Part shown: in pieces, positions 1 through 7,918 of the stretch | Numbering within the stretch: position 1 is the first letter of the stretch | Layout of the letters: every line of letters begins with the position of its first letter | Source of the DNA: Flexifilum sp963727545 | GTDB taxonomy: Bacteria; Chloroflexota; Anaerolineae; Aggregatilineales; Phototrophicaceae | DNA: 64,000 nt | NCBI GenBank assembly: GCA_963727545.1 | Contig: CAVSGS010000018.1 | Span: forward strand, 93,250-157,249 | Reading direction: 5' to 3' | Made by a program: the position numbers and the translations under genes | The notes under the pieces: model-generated | What the model was told of the DNA's origin: nothing | Databases searched by the model: none | Seen by the model: only the letters and a program-made list of their open reading frames with translations

Positions 1-25
1 GCGAAATACCCGGAGATAGAAATCG

Positions 26-1120
26 ATGCCTGATGATTTTCGGCGGGACGAAGACGCCGAATTCAACGAATGGGCGGACAGCCAACCGCCTGACGAGCCG
101 GAAGTACCCGCGTCCGTCACCTTCATGGAGATGATGCGTCACGCGGCAGCGCGCAACGCACCGCCCTCGCCTGCCGAGCCGGAGCGTCAGCCGCCGCAAG
201 GTCAAGCCGCAGCCCGGACGGACAAATCCGCGAGCGCGCCAGCGCCGGACAACTCGCCGTCGGATTCGGCTGCTCCGCCGGAGCGTCAGCCGAAGCAGCC
301 ACCGCCGAACCAGCCACCACCACCGGTACGCCGGATTCGTCGGCGCGAGCGGCGGATGCGGGCTGCCGTCGGCGTGCTCGGTGGCTTTCTGCGAACGGTC
401 ATTATCGTCAGCGTGGCTGCCGGGTTGACCGCGACCATTTTCACGTGGTGGACGCGCAACGAATTCATCTCCGACACGGCTCGCGCCGGTTTGAGCATCG
501 CCATCGCCACCGACGCGGCGACGCTCGCCCCGACCGCCCAACCGACGCCCAATTGGGCGCAGGTCGTCGGCATCGTCTCCGGGCATCGCGGACCGGAAAA
601 TGATCCCGGCGCGGTCTGTCCCGATGGGCTGACCGAGGCGTCGGTCAACTTGAGCGTGGCACAGTTGGTCGTTCGCAACTTGCGCGGACTGGGCTACACG
701 GTCGATCTGCTCGACGAGTTCGACCCGCGCCTCGAAAACTATCAGGCAGCGGCGTTGGTCTCGATCCACTCGAATACCTGTCAGGATTTCGGCGAGCCGG
801 TTTCCGGCTTTCTGGTTGCAGCGGCGCAGGCGCGGATCTCGGCGCGCGCCAGCGACAGCCAGTTGGTCAACTGCATCGCCCAGAACTACGCCGCCGCAAC
901 TCAACTCGAACGGCGCACCGAACTGACCCTCGACATGACCGACTATCACACCTTCCGCGAGATCTACGCGCTGACGCCCGCCGCCATCATCGAGCTTGGC
1001 TTTCTGCGCGGCGACCGCGATCTGCTCACGCAGCATCCGGATACGCTGGCGCGCGGCATCACCGACGGAATTCGCTGCTATCTGGAGCCGGGGCAGTCAG
1101 GACAATCGGGGCAGCCCTGA
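26..1120 (+). CDS. N-acetylmuramoyl-L-alanine amidase (Amidase_3), membrane-anchored
   Basis: Zinc amidase that would cleave the bond between N-acetylmuramic acid and the peptide stem of peptidoglycan outside the membrane. Residues 1-110 are a disordered Pro/Ala/Gln-rich cytoplasmic tail ending in an Arg cluster. A single membrane segment lies at about 122-141, followed by a Thr/Pro linker, and the amidase domain runs from about 180 to 355. Family zinc ligands are visible in order: His187 in GHRG, Glu204 in LTEASVN, His248 in SIHSN, plus the catalytic Glu323 in IIELGF. A GGAG about 11 bases before the ATG supports this start. The reverse topology (long tail first) is common in Chloroflexota. 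The domain call is firm; the physiological role in cell separation is inferred. Confidence 0.88.
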   Translation: MPDDFRRDEDAEFNEWADSQPPDEPEVPASVTFMEMMRHAAARNAPPSPAEPERQPPQGQAAARTDKSASAPAPDNSPSDSAAPPERQPKQPPPNQPPPPVRRIRRRERRMRAAVGVLGGFLRTVIIVSVAAGLTATIFTWWTRNEFISDTARAGLSIAIATDAATLAPTAQPTPNWAQVVGIVSGHRGPENDPGAVCPDGLTEASVNLSVAQLVVRNLRGLGYTVDLLDEFDPRLENYQAAALVSIHSNTCQDFGEPVSGFLVAAAQARISARASDSQLVNCIAQNYAAATQLERRTELTLDMTDYHTFREIYALTPAAIIELGFLRGDRDLLTQHPDTLARGITDGIRCYLEPGQSGQSGQP

Positions 1121-1175
1121 GCCAATCGACGGCAGAAAAATGTAAAAGGCTCTACGGTAGAAGTTGTGCGCTTTT

Positions 1176-1200
1176 GTAGGGGCGCACGGCTGTGCGCCCT
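1176..1200. repeat. GTAGGGGC palindrome (family P)
   Basis: Short palindrome with the fixed end GTAGGGGC and inner arms GCAC/GTGC, in the gap between the amidase and glutaredoxin genes. The right end is GCGCCCT, so the terminal AC is lost. Confidence 0.8.
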
Positions 1201-1272
1201 CAGGATTGCACTTGGTTTACCGTTGAGCCAACGTAAAGATCTCAAAAATTTATAAAGAAATTTCAACCTTAC

Positions 1273-1300
1273 TTGAGTTGATCGGATTAACAGGTATGAT
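1273..1300 (+). promoter_or_regulatory. Promoter of the glutaredoxin gene (leaderless arrangement)
   Basis: TTGAGT (1273-1278) and TATGAT (1295-1300) are 16 bases apart. Only six bases separate the -10 box from the ATG at 1307, so transcription would start at or next to the start codon. No Shine-Dalgarno sequence is visible in the usual position. Confidence 0.5.
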
Positions 1301-1306
1301 CGAATC

Positions 1307-1651
1307 ATGACAAAAGAACTGGTGATGTATCTGCGCTCGTCGTCTTGTCCGTTCGTCTCACTCGCTAAGCGTGTCTTGAACGACTACGCCCTGACCTACC
1401 GGGAAGTGAATATCGATCAGGACGATGCGGCGAAAGCGCGCGTCCTCAAGTGGACGGGCTTCATGTCGGTGCCGACGCTGATCGTCGCCGAGGCGGGCGA
1501 AGTGCTCCCTTACGAGCCGCCCGCGCCCTTACCGGCGGGCAGCAGCCCGCGCGGGATCGACCGCGGGGTGATGATCACCGAGCCAAGCCTTGATCAGTTT
1601 ACGCAGTGGCTGCTGCGGCACGGGTTCATCGACCAAGTCATCGTGAAATAA
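1307..1651 (+). CDS. Glutaredoxin family protein (single-cysteine active site)
   Basis: Small cytoplasmic thioredoxin-fold protein of 114 residues. The N-terminal beta strand leads to CPFV (Cys14), and the cis-proline motif SVPTLIV follows at about residues 54-60. The second active-site cysteine of dithiol glutaredoxins is absent, so any redox chemistry would be monothiol. Between the cis-Pro and the C-terminal helix there is a Pro/Gly-rich insertion (about 66-88), which is unusual for a glutaredoxin. It is a single gene with a consensus-like promoter immediately upstream. The substrate is unknown. Confidence 0.75.
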   Translation: MTKELVMYLRSSSCPFVSLAKRVLNDYALTYREVNIDQDDAAKARVLKWTGFMSVPTLIVAEAGEVLPYEPPAPLPAGSSPRGIDRGVMITEPSLDQFTQWLLRHGFIDQVIVK

Positions 1652-1743
1652 ACTCCGCACTATCATCAAGCTGGCGTTCGTTTTCCAAGCTGTGCTGAAC
1701 GGACGGTCGGCTGCACGGTGACGTTTTGCTGGAAAGGAAAGCC

Positions 1744-2592
1744 GTGACCATCTCCGAAAACGTGATCGACGTGGGTGGGCTGCCCGTTCATTATTGGGAG
1801 GGCGGTGCCGAGAACGGTCGCGCCTTGCTGCTGCTGCATGGCGGCATCGGCGATGCGTGGGCGAATTGGAACAAGGTCATGCCCGCGCTGGCGCTGGATT
1901 ATCACGTCTTCGCGCCCGACCTGCCCGGTTTTGGCGAATCGGCGCTGCTGCCGGATCCATCCATCGACGCGCTGATCGACTGGCTGCGGGGGCTGCTGGA
2001 TGCGCTCGGTCAGCGTGAAGCTGTGATCGCGGGCAGTTTCCTCGGTGGGCTGCTGGCGCGCTTGTTCGCCAGCGCCGCGCCGACTTACGTCCCGGCGGTG
2101 ATCCTCATCAACGGCGGCTCGATCCCCAAAGTGCCCAAGCTCGCGCCCAAGCTGATCGATTTGCCGGTGATCGGGGGGCTGATGCTCGAAATCATCGGGC
2201 GCTCAACCCGCTCGCGCTATCGCATCGACCAGATGGTTGTCATCAAGGACGTGCTGGAAGACGACCTGCTGCGCACGTGGCGCGATAATACGCCCGGTTT
2301 TGTCGCCCTGATCCGCGCGCTGATCATGCACACGTATACGCCGGAACCAATCCCTCCGGTGCCGACGCTGATCTTGTGGGGGATGAACGATCCGGTCTTG
2401 ACGGTCAAGACCGCCGAGCAGCTGCACGCGCAGCTCGCCGGTTCGCAGTTGGAGTTGGTCGAAGACTGCGGCAGTCTGCCGCAGTTGGAAGCGTCCGACG
2501 TATTTCTGTTTCAGGTCAGCAATTTCCTCGACCGCCTCACGCGCACCCAAACGAACACGCTCCCCGGCGTCGGGCTGCTGCATTCGAACTAA
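1744..2592 (+). CDS. Alpha/beta hydrolase fold protein lacking the catalytic histidine
   Basis: Alpha/beta hydrolase of about 282 residues: oxyanion motif LLLHGG near residue 33, nucleophile elbow GSFLGG near 97 and acid in WGMNDPV near 220. Where family members have CGHLPQLE, this protein reads CGSLPQLE, so the catalytic histidine is a serine. The chain is otherwise full length and uninterrupted. I prefer the GTG at 1744 because GGAAAGGAAA sits just upstream; a TTG at 1726 is in frame. Without the histidine it may be inactive, a binding protein, or catalytic by another residue. No neighbour suggests a pathway. Confidence 0.8.
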   Translation: MTISENVIDVGGLPVHYWEGGAENGRALLLLHGGIGDAWANWNKVMPALALDYHVFAPDLPGFGESALLPDPSIDALIDWLRGLLDALGQREAVIAGSFLGGLLARLFASAAPTYVPAVILINGGSIPKVPKLAPKLIDLPVIGGLMLEIIGRSTRSRYRIDQMVVIKDVLEDDLLRTWRDNTPGFVALIRALIMHTYTPEPIPPVPTLILWGMNDPVLTVKTAEQLHAQLAGSQLELVEDCGSLPQLEASDVFLFQVSNFLDRLTRTQTNTLPGVGLLHSN

Positions 2593-2621
2593 ATCGAGCC
2601 TCAGAAATTCCGTTTGTTCTC

Positions 2622-2647
2622 GTAGGGGCGAACCTAGGTGTTCGCCC
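2622..2647. repeat. GTAGGGGC palindrome (family P)
   Basis: Family P copy with inner arms GAACC/GGTGTTC around a CTAG centre. It is the first repeat in a 420-bp gap (2593-3013) that also holds an M element and the tRNA promoter. Confidence 0.75.
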
Positions 2648-2712
2648 AGTGGCGGGCGGGCGCGCATAGGTGATACTGATGCAAAACAGCGTGGTTACGC
2701 CATTCATTACAA

Positions 2713-2822
2713 ACCTCACCCCTAAATCCCCTCGCCATGCATGGAGAGGGGATTTAAAAGCCCGTTGTGACCCGTTCTGTTCCCCCTCGCCACGACGTGG
2801 AGCGGGGGTCAGGGGGTGAGGT
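2713..2822. repeat. Two-hairpin ACCTCACCCC element (family M) with outer inverted repeat
   Basis: Begins ACCTCACCCCTAAATCCCC and ends GGGGGTGAGGT, so the whole unit is an inverted repeat. It contains two inner hairpins (AAATCCCCTC/GAGGGGATTT and CCCCCTC/AGCGGGGG). It is bracketed by a second, outer inverted repeat: AGCGTGGTTAC at 2688-2698 and GTTACCACGCT at 2837-2847. Confidence 0.75.
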
Positions 2823-2937
2823 AAAGTTAGAAACTGGTTACCACGCTATCGTGTGGTGGTACCACATAGGTGCACCCCTGCTTCTAGTTTTCAGGTTTTC
2901 TGCAACCAAATCGAGCGTAGGCAAAGCGATCCCGGTT

Positions 2938-2946
2938 TGCTATAAT
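2938..2946 (+). promoter_or_regulatory. Extended -10 promoter for tRNA-Ser
   Basis: TGCTATAAT is a perfect -10 with a TG extension. The tRNA starts 68 bases downstream. The leader holds short words (CTCAGCACT) that recur in other gaps. No clear -35 is visible, as expected for an extended -10. Confidence 0.5.
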
Positions 2947-3013
2947 GTTCCCTTAACTGCGAGGTCGTTGTGTCCTTACTCGGCACTCAGTCCTCAGCAC
3001 TCAGCACTTTTCT

Positions 3014-3098
3014 GGAGAGGTCGCATAGTGGTCTAGTGCGCTCGCTTGGAAAGCGAGTAAGGGTAACACCTTCGCGGGTTCGAATCCCGCCCTCTCCG
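3014..3098 (+). tRNA. tRNA-Ser (anticodon GGA)
   Basis: Acceptor arms GGAGAGG (3014-3020) and CCTCTCC (3091-3097) pair fully, with discriminator G. The anticodon stem CTCGC/GCGAG encloses TTGGAAA, giving anticodon GGA. A long variable arm (TAAGGGTAACACCTT) marks a class II serine tRNA, and the T arm GCGGG TTCGAAT CCCGC is canonical. No CCA is encoded. It reads UCC and UCU codons. Confidence 0.97.
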
Positions 3099-3105
3099 CT
3101 CTACT

Positions 3106-3135
3106 AAAAACGCCGGATGATCTCCGGCGTTTTTT
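3106..3135 (+). terminator. Rho-independent terminator of tRNA-Ser
   Basis: CGCCGGA (3111-3117) pairs with TCCGGCG (3123-3129), flanked by an A run and a T6 run. It lies eight bases after the tRNA. Confidence 0.9.
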
Positions 3136-3253
3136 GATTCACGGTATCTGCACAGCCACCCGTAGGGGCAGGCTTGAGAGGGTGTTGAAAACCCCTCTGC
3201 TTTGTCGAGCAGTCATCAACCTTGACCACTTACCCTTGAAACGGACAAGGGCA

Positions 3254-3293
3254 CTCTCCCCTCCCTGAAGTCGGGGAGGGGCTGGGGGTGGGG
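3254..3293. repeat. CTCCCCTCCC hairpin (family G)
   Basis: CTCCCCTCCC and GGGAGGGG arms with a short TGAAGTC centre, followed by GGGGGTGGGG. Related copies lie near 14312, 30840 and 54059. Confidence 0.6.
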
Positions 3294-3349
3294 TCAAAAC
3301 ACGACTTTTTAGACACGCTCTGAAACCTGCCCCTACAACCTCGTCCGAT

Positions 3350-4834
3350 TTACCCCGCCTTGATCGCTTTCCCCAGCGCGACCTTGCCCGTCTGCCCGTT
3401 GACCAGCGCCGGGCGGACGTCGCCGTCGCGCTCGAACAGCGTGATCACCCAGACCGGCAGCAGCAGCAAAGTAAAACTCATCTGCCGCACCATCGTGAAC
3501 ACGTTCACGTCCACCGACGAGCTTTCGCCGACTTTGTAGCGCGCCCGCATCTGATCGGTGGCGGCGCTCTGCGCCGAGAGCGCGGCAGCATCGAAGTCGA
3601 TGTCGTAGAGCGCGGCGGGATAACGCGCCAGCAGCTTCGGCTCGTAGGCGACGACGGCGCTGGTATCGAACGCGCCGATTTCCGCCGTCAGGTCGGGCGC
3701 GGGCGAAGTCACGGCGGGGATGTCGATGCCGATCAAGCCGTCGTTGTAGGTCTCGTGCCGATAGGGGTTGATCTGCTGCCGACTCTCGTAGAGCGACGAC
3801 GTGCGCCGGTCGATGGTCGTCTTGGAGACCTCCACCAGTGCGTCGAACACCCAGTAAGGCAGATATACGCCCTCGACCGCTGCATTGACGACCCGGTTAT
3901 CGTCGAACCACCCGGCGATCCGCTCGCCGATGCCCTTCAGCCGCTCGCGGATGGCGGCTTTTGCTTCATCCTCACCGATCGTGAAGGGGACGAGTCCGTC
4001 CGGCTGCTCGATCGTGTTCAGCGCGTCCTGCTCGATCACCTGCTGCGATCCGCAGAACGGGCAGCGCGACGCCAGCCGCCGCGCCGGGATCGTCCGCTCC
4101 GCGCCGCATTGATTACAGTGGAGAATCCGCTTGCCGACGATCCACTTGACCGGCTGAATGCGCCGCTTGATCAGCGCCGCGCCGAGGATTTCCGCCCCCT
4201 CGCTGGCGTGCCGGTGCGGGTCGAGCGGTTCAGTGTGCCCGCAGAACTTGCAGACGACGCGCCCGTTGACCTCATCGATCGTCAGCGTGCCGCCGCAGAC
4301 CGGGCAGAGCAGCGCGGTTGTCTGCGCCGCGACCGCTTGATCGATCCGGCGGATCTCCGGGCTGCGCCGGTTATCGCGGCTCAGTTCGGCTTCCTCCGGC
4401 GTGATCTCCTTGTTGAGCACCATCAACATACGTAAGGCGTCGAGGTTACCCGGATCGCGGGCGATGATCTCGCTAAGGTGGTCGCGCTTGACCGCCTCGT
4501 CATCGCTGAGCTTGGCGATCCATAAGTGCGCGTCGGCGAAATCGGGCTGCAAATCGAGCGCATCCTGAAAGGCGTCGAGCGCGGCGGCGGTGTCACCCTG
4601 CTGAAGTTCGGCTTGACCGTCTTCGAACAGCGAGCGCGCGCGGTAATCGAGCGCACCGCGATGGGTGATCGGCACGTCGTGCAGTTGCTTGGCAGCACGC
4701 GCCGCGCGGATGCGCTCGGCGGCTTCGTCGAGGGTTTCCGGGCGCTTGAAGCCGCAGTGGTCGCAGCGAAATGTACCCCGATCCGGGTTGAGGGTCAGCG
4801 GATGGTCGCATTTAGGGCAGAGAAATTCAGGCAT
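3350..4834 (-). CDS. Zinc-ribbon and TPR domain protein
   Basis: 494-residue protein with three CxxC...CxxC zinc ribbons (about residues 6-27, 176-197 and 240-262). A TPR-like helical segment (about 70-150, motif DAFQDALDLQPDFADAHL) lies between the first and second. The C-terminal half (about 290-490) has a hydrophobic stretch near 445-465 (LLLLPVWVITLF). This resembles the 'TFIIB-type zinc ribbon' membrane proteins scattered in Chloroflexota, whose function is not known. Metal binding is a safe inference; nucleic-acid binding is not shown. It stands alone, divergent from the next gene. Confidence 0.7.
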   Translation of the reverse strand: MPEFLCPKCDHPLTLNPDRGTFRCDHCGFKRPETLDEAAERIRAARAAKQLHDVPITHRGALDYRARSLFEDGQAELQQGDTAAALDAFQDALDLQPDFADAHLWIAKLSDDEAVKRDHLSEIIARDPGNLDALRMLMVLNKEITPEEAELSRDNRRSPEIRRIDQAVAAQTTALLCPVCGGTLTIDEVNGRVVCKFCGHTEPLDPHRHASEGAEILGAALIKRRIQPVKWIVGKRILHCNQCGAERTIPARRLASRCPFCGSQQVIEQDALNTIEQPDGLVPFTIGEDEAKAAIRERLKGIGERIAGWFDDNRVVNAAVEGVYLPYWVFDALVEVSKTTIDRRTSSLYESRQQINPYRHETYNDGLIGIDIPAVTSPAPDLTAEIGAFDTSAVVAYEPKLLARYPAALYDIDFDAAALSAQSAATDQMRARYKVGESSSVDVNVFTMVRQMSFTLLLLPVWVITLFERDGDVRPALVNGQTGKVALGKAIKAG

Positions 4835-4925
4835 GGCGTGCTCCCGTGCTGGTGATGTCTATGTTCAGTATAGAGGATGCGCGGCGCGCGGACATGCCAA
4901 GAAATTGGGGGATAGCGTTCGACCC

Positions 4926-4952
4926 GTAGGGGCAGGTTTGAAACCTGCCCCT
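4926..4952. repeat. GTAGGGGC palindrome (family P)
   Basis: GTAGGGGCAGGTTT and its complement meet at AAACCTGCCCC. The centre AGGTTTGAAACCT differs from other copies but remains self-complementary. Confidence 0.8.
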
Positions 4953-5102
4953 TCAACGGATTTCGCTCTTTGCAACAGAGCAGAAAATCCGATCAGGTAG
5001 CGATTCGCGCGTCGATTTGGACACATCCCTCATAATTGACCTGCCGGTGCACTGAAATACGGGTTTACAATACAGCGGATGTAAATAGGAGCGGCAGTAG
5101 CA

Positions 5103-6111
5103 ATGCGACGGTGGATCATTTTAGCGGCAAGCCTGATTGTCAGCGGGGTTTTTCTCTGGCTGGCGCTGCGCGGCGTCCCCTTCACCGATGTGATCGACGG
5201 CATCCGGCAGGCGAATCTGCTTTGGGTCGTCGTCAGCGTGCTCGGCGTGCTCGGCGCGCAGGGATCGCGGGCGATCCGCTGGCGCGGGCTGCTCGATAAC
5301 CGCGTGCCGCTGCTGCAAGCGTTTCACATCCTCAACCTGACCATGCTGCTCAATCAACTGCCGCTGCGGGCGGGCGAAGTCGCGCGCAGCCTGCTGGCGA
5401 CCCGCTCCGGCGTGCCGGTGGTCACGGCGGCGACCAGCATCGTCGTCGAGCGCTTGATCGACGTGGTGGTGGTGGTCGTGATGCTTGGCGGTCGCTTTGG
5501 CACGGCTGCCTTCGGCGCCGCCCGCAATGTCACAGGCGGCAACGCTGTTTGGCTTCGCGGCGGTGATCGCCTTCTTCGCGCTGATCGCCTTTGCGCGCTA
5601 TCCGCAGGTCGCGCACCGCGTCCTTTCGTGGATCGAAGCGCACCTTCCGGCGATCAAACGGCTGAATCTCGTGCGACGCATCGACGAAGTGCTCGACGGC
5701 TTGCGCCCGCTGACGAATCCCGGCAAAGCGGCGCACGCGCTGTTCTGGACGACGGCGGGCTGGTTCTTCTCGCTGGTCACGTTTTACGCACTGGAGCGCG
5801 CGCTCGGCATCACCGGCGTTGATCTGGTGATGGGCACGTTGATCGGCGTCTCGCTGGCGGCGTTCAGCATCGCTATTCCGGTCAGCGTCGCCGCGATTGG
5901 TCCCTTCGAGTACGCAGTGCTCATCGCGGGCGATGCCGTTGCGATGAGTCCGATCATGGCGACGACGCTCGGCTTCCTGTTTCACGGCTTGACCGTGCTC
6001 AGTTACGCCGTGATCGGCACGATTGGCTTGATCGCGCTCGGCATCTCATGGGGCGACGTGATGCAGCCGGTCGAAGGCGACGCACGATCACCGCGCCCGA
6101 TTGAACCTTAA
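5103..6111 (+). CDS. Lysylphosphatidylglycerol synthase-type membrane protein (UPF0104), frameshifted
   Basis: Polytopic membrane protein of the LPG_synthase_TM/AglD type, about 335 residues when joined, the usual size for the stand-alone membrane domain. Seen: N-terminal membrane helix, the family signature RAIRWRGLL near residue 60, NQLPLRAGEV near 87-97 and the late AIGPFEYAVL motif. The reading frame changes at 5484-5490: ATGCTTGGCGG carries one base more than needed to continue as MLAVALA. Total length is 3n+1. Start at 5103 has TAGGAG upstream. Members act in lipid or glycolipid flipping or modification; the exact role here is unknown. It may be a sequencing indel rather than a true pseudogene. 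Confidence 0.75.
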
Positions 6112-6143
6112 TTCCCTAAATTCTCTCTGCAAAGGATAATTGG

Positions 6144-6914
6144 ATGCCCTTCATCGACCTCTCTACCGGCGCGCGCTTCCACTACGAGGACAATGGCAGC
6201 GGTACGCCGCTGATCGCCCTGCACGGGCGTTTCGGCACCGCGCGCACCAATCTCGGCAACGTGATCGACTGGCTGAGCAAATCGTATCGCGTGTTGGGTC
6301 CCTCGCTGCGCGGTTACGGCGAATCGACGCCCAAGCCGCGCGATTACCCGCTCGACTTCTACCGCCGCGACGCCCGCGACGTGATCGCCTTCATGGATGC
6401 GTTGGGGATCGAACAGGCGCACCTGCTCGGCTTCTCCGACGGCGGCGAGACGGCGCTCTGCGCCGCCGGGTTAGCGCCGGATCGCTTTAAGTCGGTGGCG
6501 GTGTGGGGCGCGGTCGGCTACTTCGGTCCCGCGATTCGCCCGATCGTGCAGGCGAATTACCCGGCGACGTGGATGAAAGCGGAGACCAAGCGGCTGCACG
6601 GCATCACCGATCCCGACCCGATCGTGCTCCAGTGGGTGCAGGCGCTCAAGCACATGATCGACAGCGGCGGCGACGTCAGCATCAGCCTTGCGCCGGGGAT
6701 GACCATGCCGGTGCTGTTGATGCTCGGCGATCAAGATCGGCTCAACCCGGAGGAATTCGGGCAAAACTTCGTCGATCAAACGCCGAACGGCAAATTGATC
6801 ATGTTCCAGACCGGGCACAGCATCCACGACGAGGATTGGGCGGGCTTCCAGCGCGTCGTCGGCGACTTCTTGCAAGCGAGCGGAACAATAACGAACCCAA
6901 CGAATATGCGGTAG
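6144..6914 (+). CDS. Alpha/beta hydrolase
   Basis: 256-residue cytoplasmic hydrolase with a complete triad: nucleophile Ser in GFSDGG (about residue 99), Asp in LGDQDRLN (about 199) and His in QTGHSIHDED (about 227), plus the oxyanion motif LHGRFG near 28. AAAGGA precedes the ATG. The order and spacing match small esterases or hydrolases of the BioH/haloperoxidase type. The substrate cannot be told. It follows the LPG-synthase-like gene by 32 bases and may be co-transcribed with it. Confidence 0.85.
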   Translation: MPFIDLSTGARFHYEDNGSGTPLIALHGRFGTARTNLGNVIDWLSKSYRVLGPSLRGYGESTPKPRDYPLDFYRRDARDVIAFMDALGIEQAHLLGFSDGGETALCAAGLAPDRFKSVAVWGAVGYFGPAIRPIVQANYPATWMKAETKRLHGITDPDPIVLQWVQALKHMIDSGGDVSISLAPGMTMPVLLMLGDQDRLNPEEFGQNFVDQTPNGKLIMFQTGHSIHDEDWAGFQRVVGDFLQASGTITNPTNMR

Positions 6915-6935
6915 GGGCACGGCGCGCCGTGCCCC
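6911..6935. repeat. GTAGGGGC palindrome (family P)
   Basis: GTAGGGGCACGGC pairs with GCCGTGCCCC. It overlaps the stop codon of the preceding hydrolase and precedes the Uma2 promoter region. Confidence 0.75.
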
Positions 6936-7001
6936 GATTTACCCAATATCCTCTGTTTTGCCGTACAATAAGATCGATCGAAAACTGGATCGGGGATCGT
7001 C

Positions 7002-7559
7002 ATGGCTGTAAGCGAGCGAATCTACACCGCTGCGGAATTCTGGGAGATCACCCAACAACCGGAAAACCAACAACGCCGCCTTGAACTCGACGAGGGAGTA
7101 ATCGTTGACATGGGGTCATCTAGCCAAGAAAACACGGTGATCGCCGGACGCGTAATCTACTTCCTGAATGCCCACGTCATCCCGAACGACCTCGGCTACG
7201 TCACTGCCCCGGATGGGGGCTTTCGGCTCGCGCTCAATACCGTGCGCCAACCCGATGCCGCTTTCATCGCCAAAACCCGGCAGGCTACCTTATCTGGTGG
7301 TCAATTTCCTGTTGCGCCCGATCTCGCGGTCGAAGTCGTTTCACCCCATGAGGATCCGCTCAAGAAAGTCAATGAATACATCAATGCGGGTGTTCGGCTG
7401 GTCTGGGTGATTTATCCGACCGATCGCACCGTGTATGCGTTTCGCCCACCGGAAAGCGGTGAACTTCGAGCGCGGATTCTGCGCGATGGTGACGTGCTCG
7501 ACGGTGCCGACGTCTTACCCGGCTTTCGCCTCCCAGTTAGCGATATTTTCCCCGCGTAA
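7002..7559 (+). CDS. Uma2 family endonuclease-fold protein (DUF820)
   Basis: 185 residues with the restriction-endonuclease-like fold of the Uma2/DUF820 family: RLELDEGVIVDM near residue 30, PDAAFI near 84, DLAVEVVSP near 107 and the basic NEYINAGVRLVWVI near 124-137, the usual D...ExV...K arrangement. The family is hugely expanded in Cyanobacteria and Chloroflexota, usually as solitary genes. Biological targets are not established. A TACAAT box lies about 35 bases upstream. Confidence 0.9.
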   Translation: MAVSERIYTAAEFWEITQQPENQQRRLELDEGVIVDMGSSSQENTVIAGRVIYFLNAHVIPNDLGYVTAPDGGFRLALNTVRQPDAAFIAKTRQATLSGGQFPVAPDLAVEVVSPHEDPLKKVNEYINAGVRLVWVIYPTDRTVYAFRPPESGELRARILRDGDVLDGADVLPGFRLPVSDIFPA

Positions 7560-7564
7560 ATCAC

Positions 7565-7861
7565 TTACTCCTCCGGCGCGATCTCGTCACGGATCAGTTC
7601 CGCCAGCTTCGCCGCGTCTAGCTGGTTGTAAACCTTGCCCTCCGGGTAGATCACGAGGTTCGGTCCCGCGCCACACATATTCAGGCAGCGCGCCGTCTCC
7701 AGCTTGAAACGCGGATCGCCGCGGACGACCGGCTGAAGCTGTCGATAGAGCTTGTCCGCCCGCCGCCCCATGTTGCAGAATTCACCCATGCACAGGACGA
7801 TCCGCTGGCGGCGTGGCGGGCGATCCGCTTGGTCCTCAATCATGAACGAATTCCCTGTCAC
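7565..7861 (-). CDS. (2Fe-2S) ferredoxin-like protein, thioredoxin fold
   Basis: 98-residue protein with the four cysteines of the thioredoxin-like [2Fe-2S] family (NuoE C-terminal type): Cys24, Cys29, Cys59 and Cys63 in CMGEFC and CLNMCGAGPNLVIYPEG. An internal Met at residue 7 is an alternative start. It would carry electrons in the cytoplasm; partners are not encoded nearby. It is convergent with the Uma2 gene, five bases away. Confidence 0.85.
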   Translation of the reverse strand: MTGNSFMIEDQADRPPRRQRIVLCMGEFCNMGRRADKLYRQLQPVVRGDPRFKLETARCLNMCGAGPNLVIYPEGKVYNQLDAAKLAELIRDEIAPEE

Positions 7862-7918
7862 TTAGAACAAAATCGGGTGGCTCTACGTACTAAGAAACGT
7901 AGAGTGAGGGGATAACTC

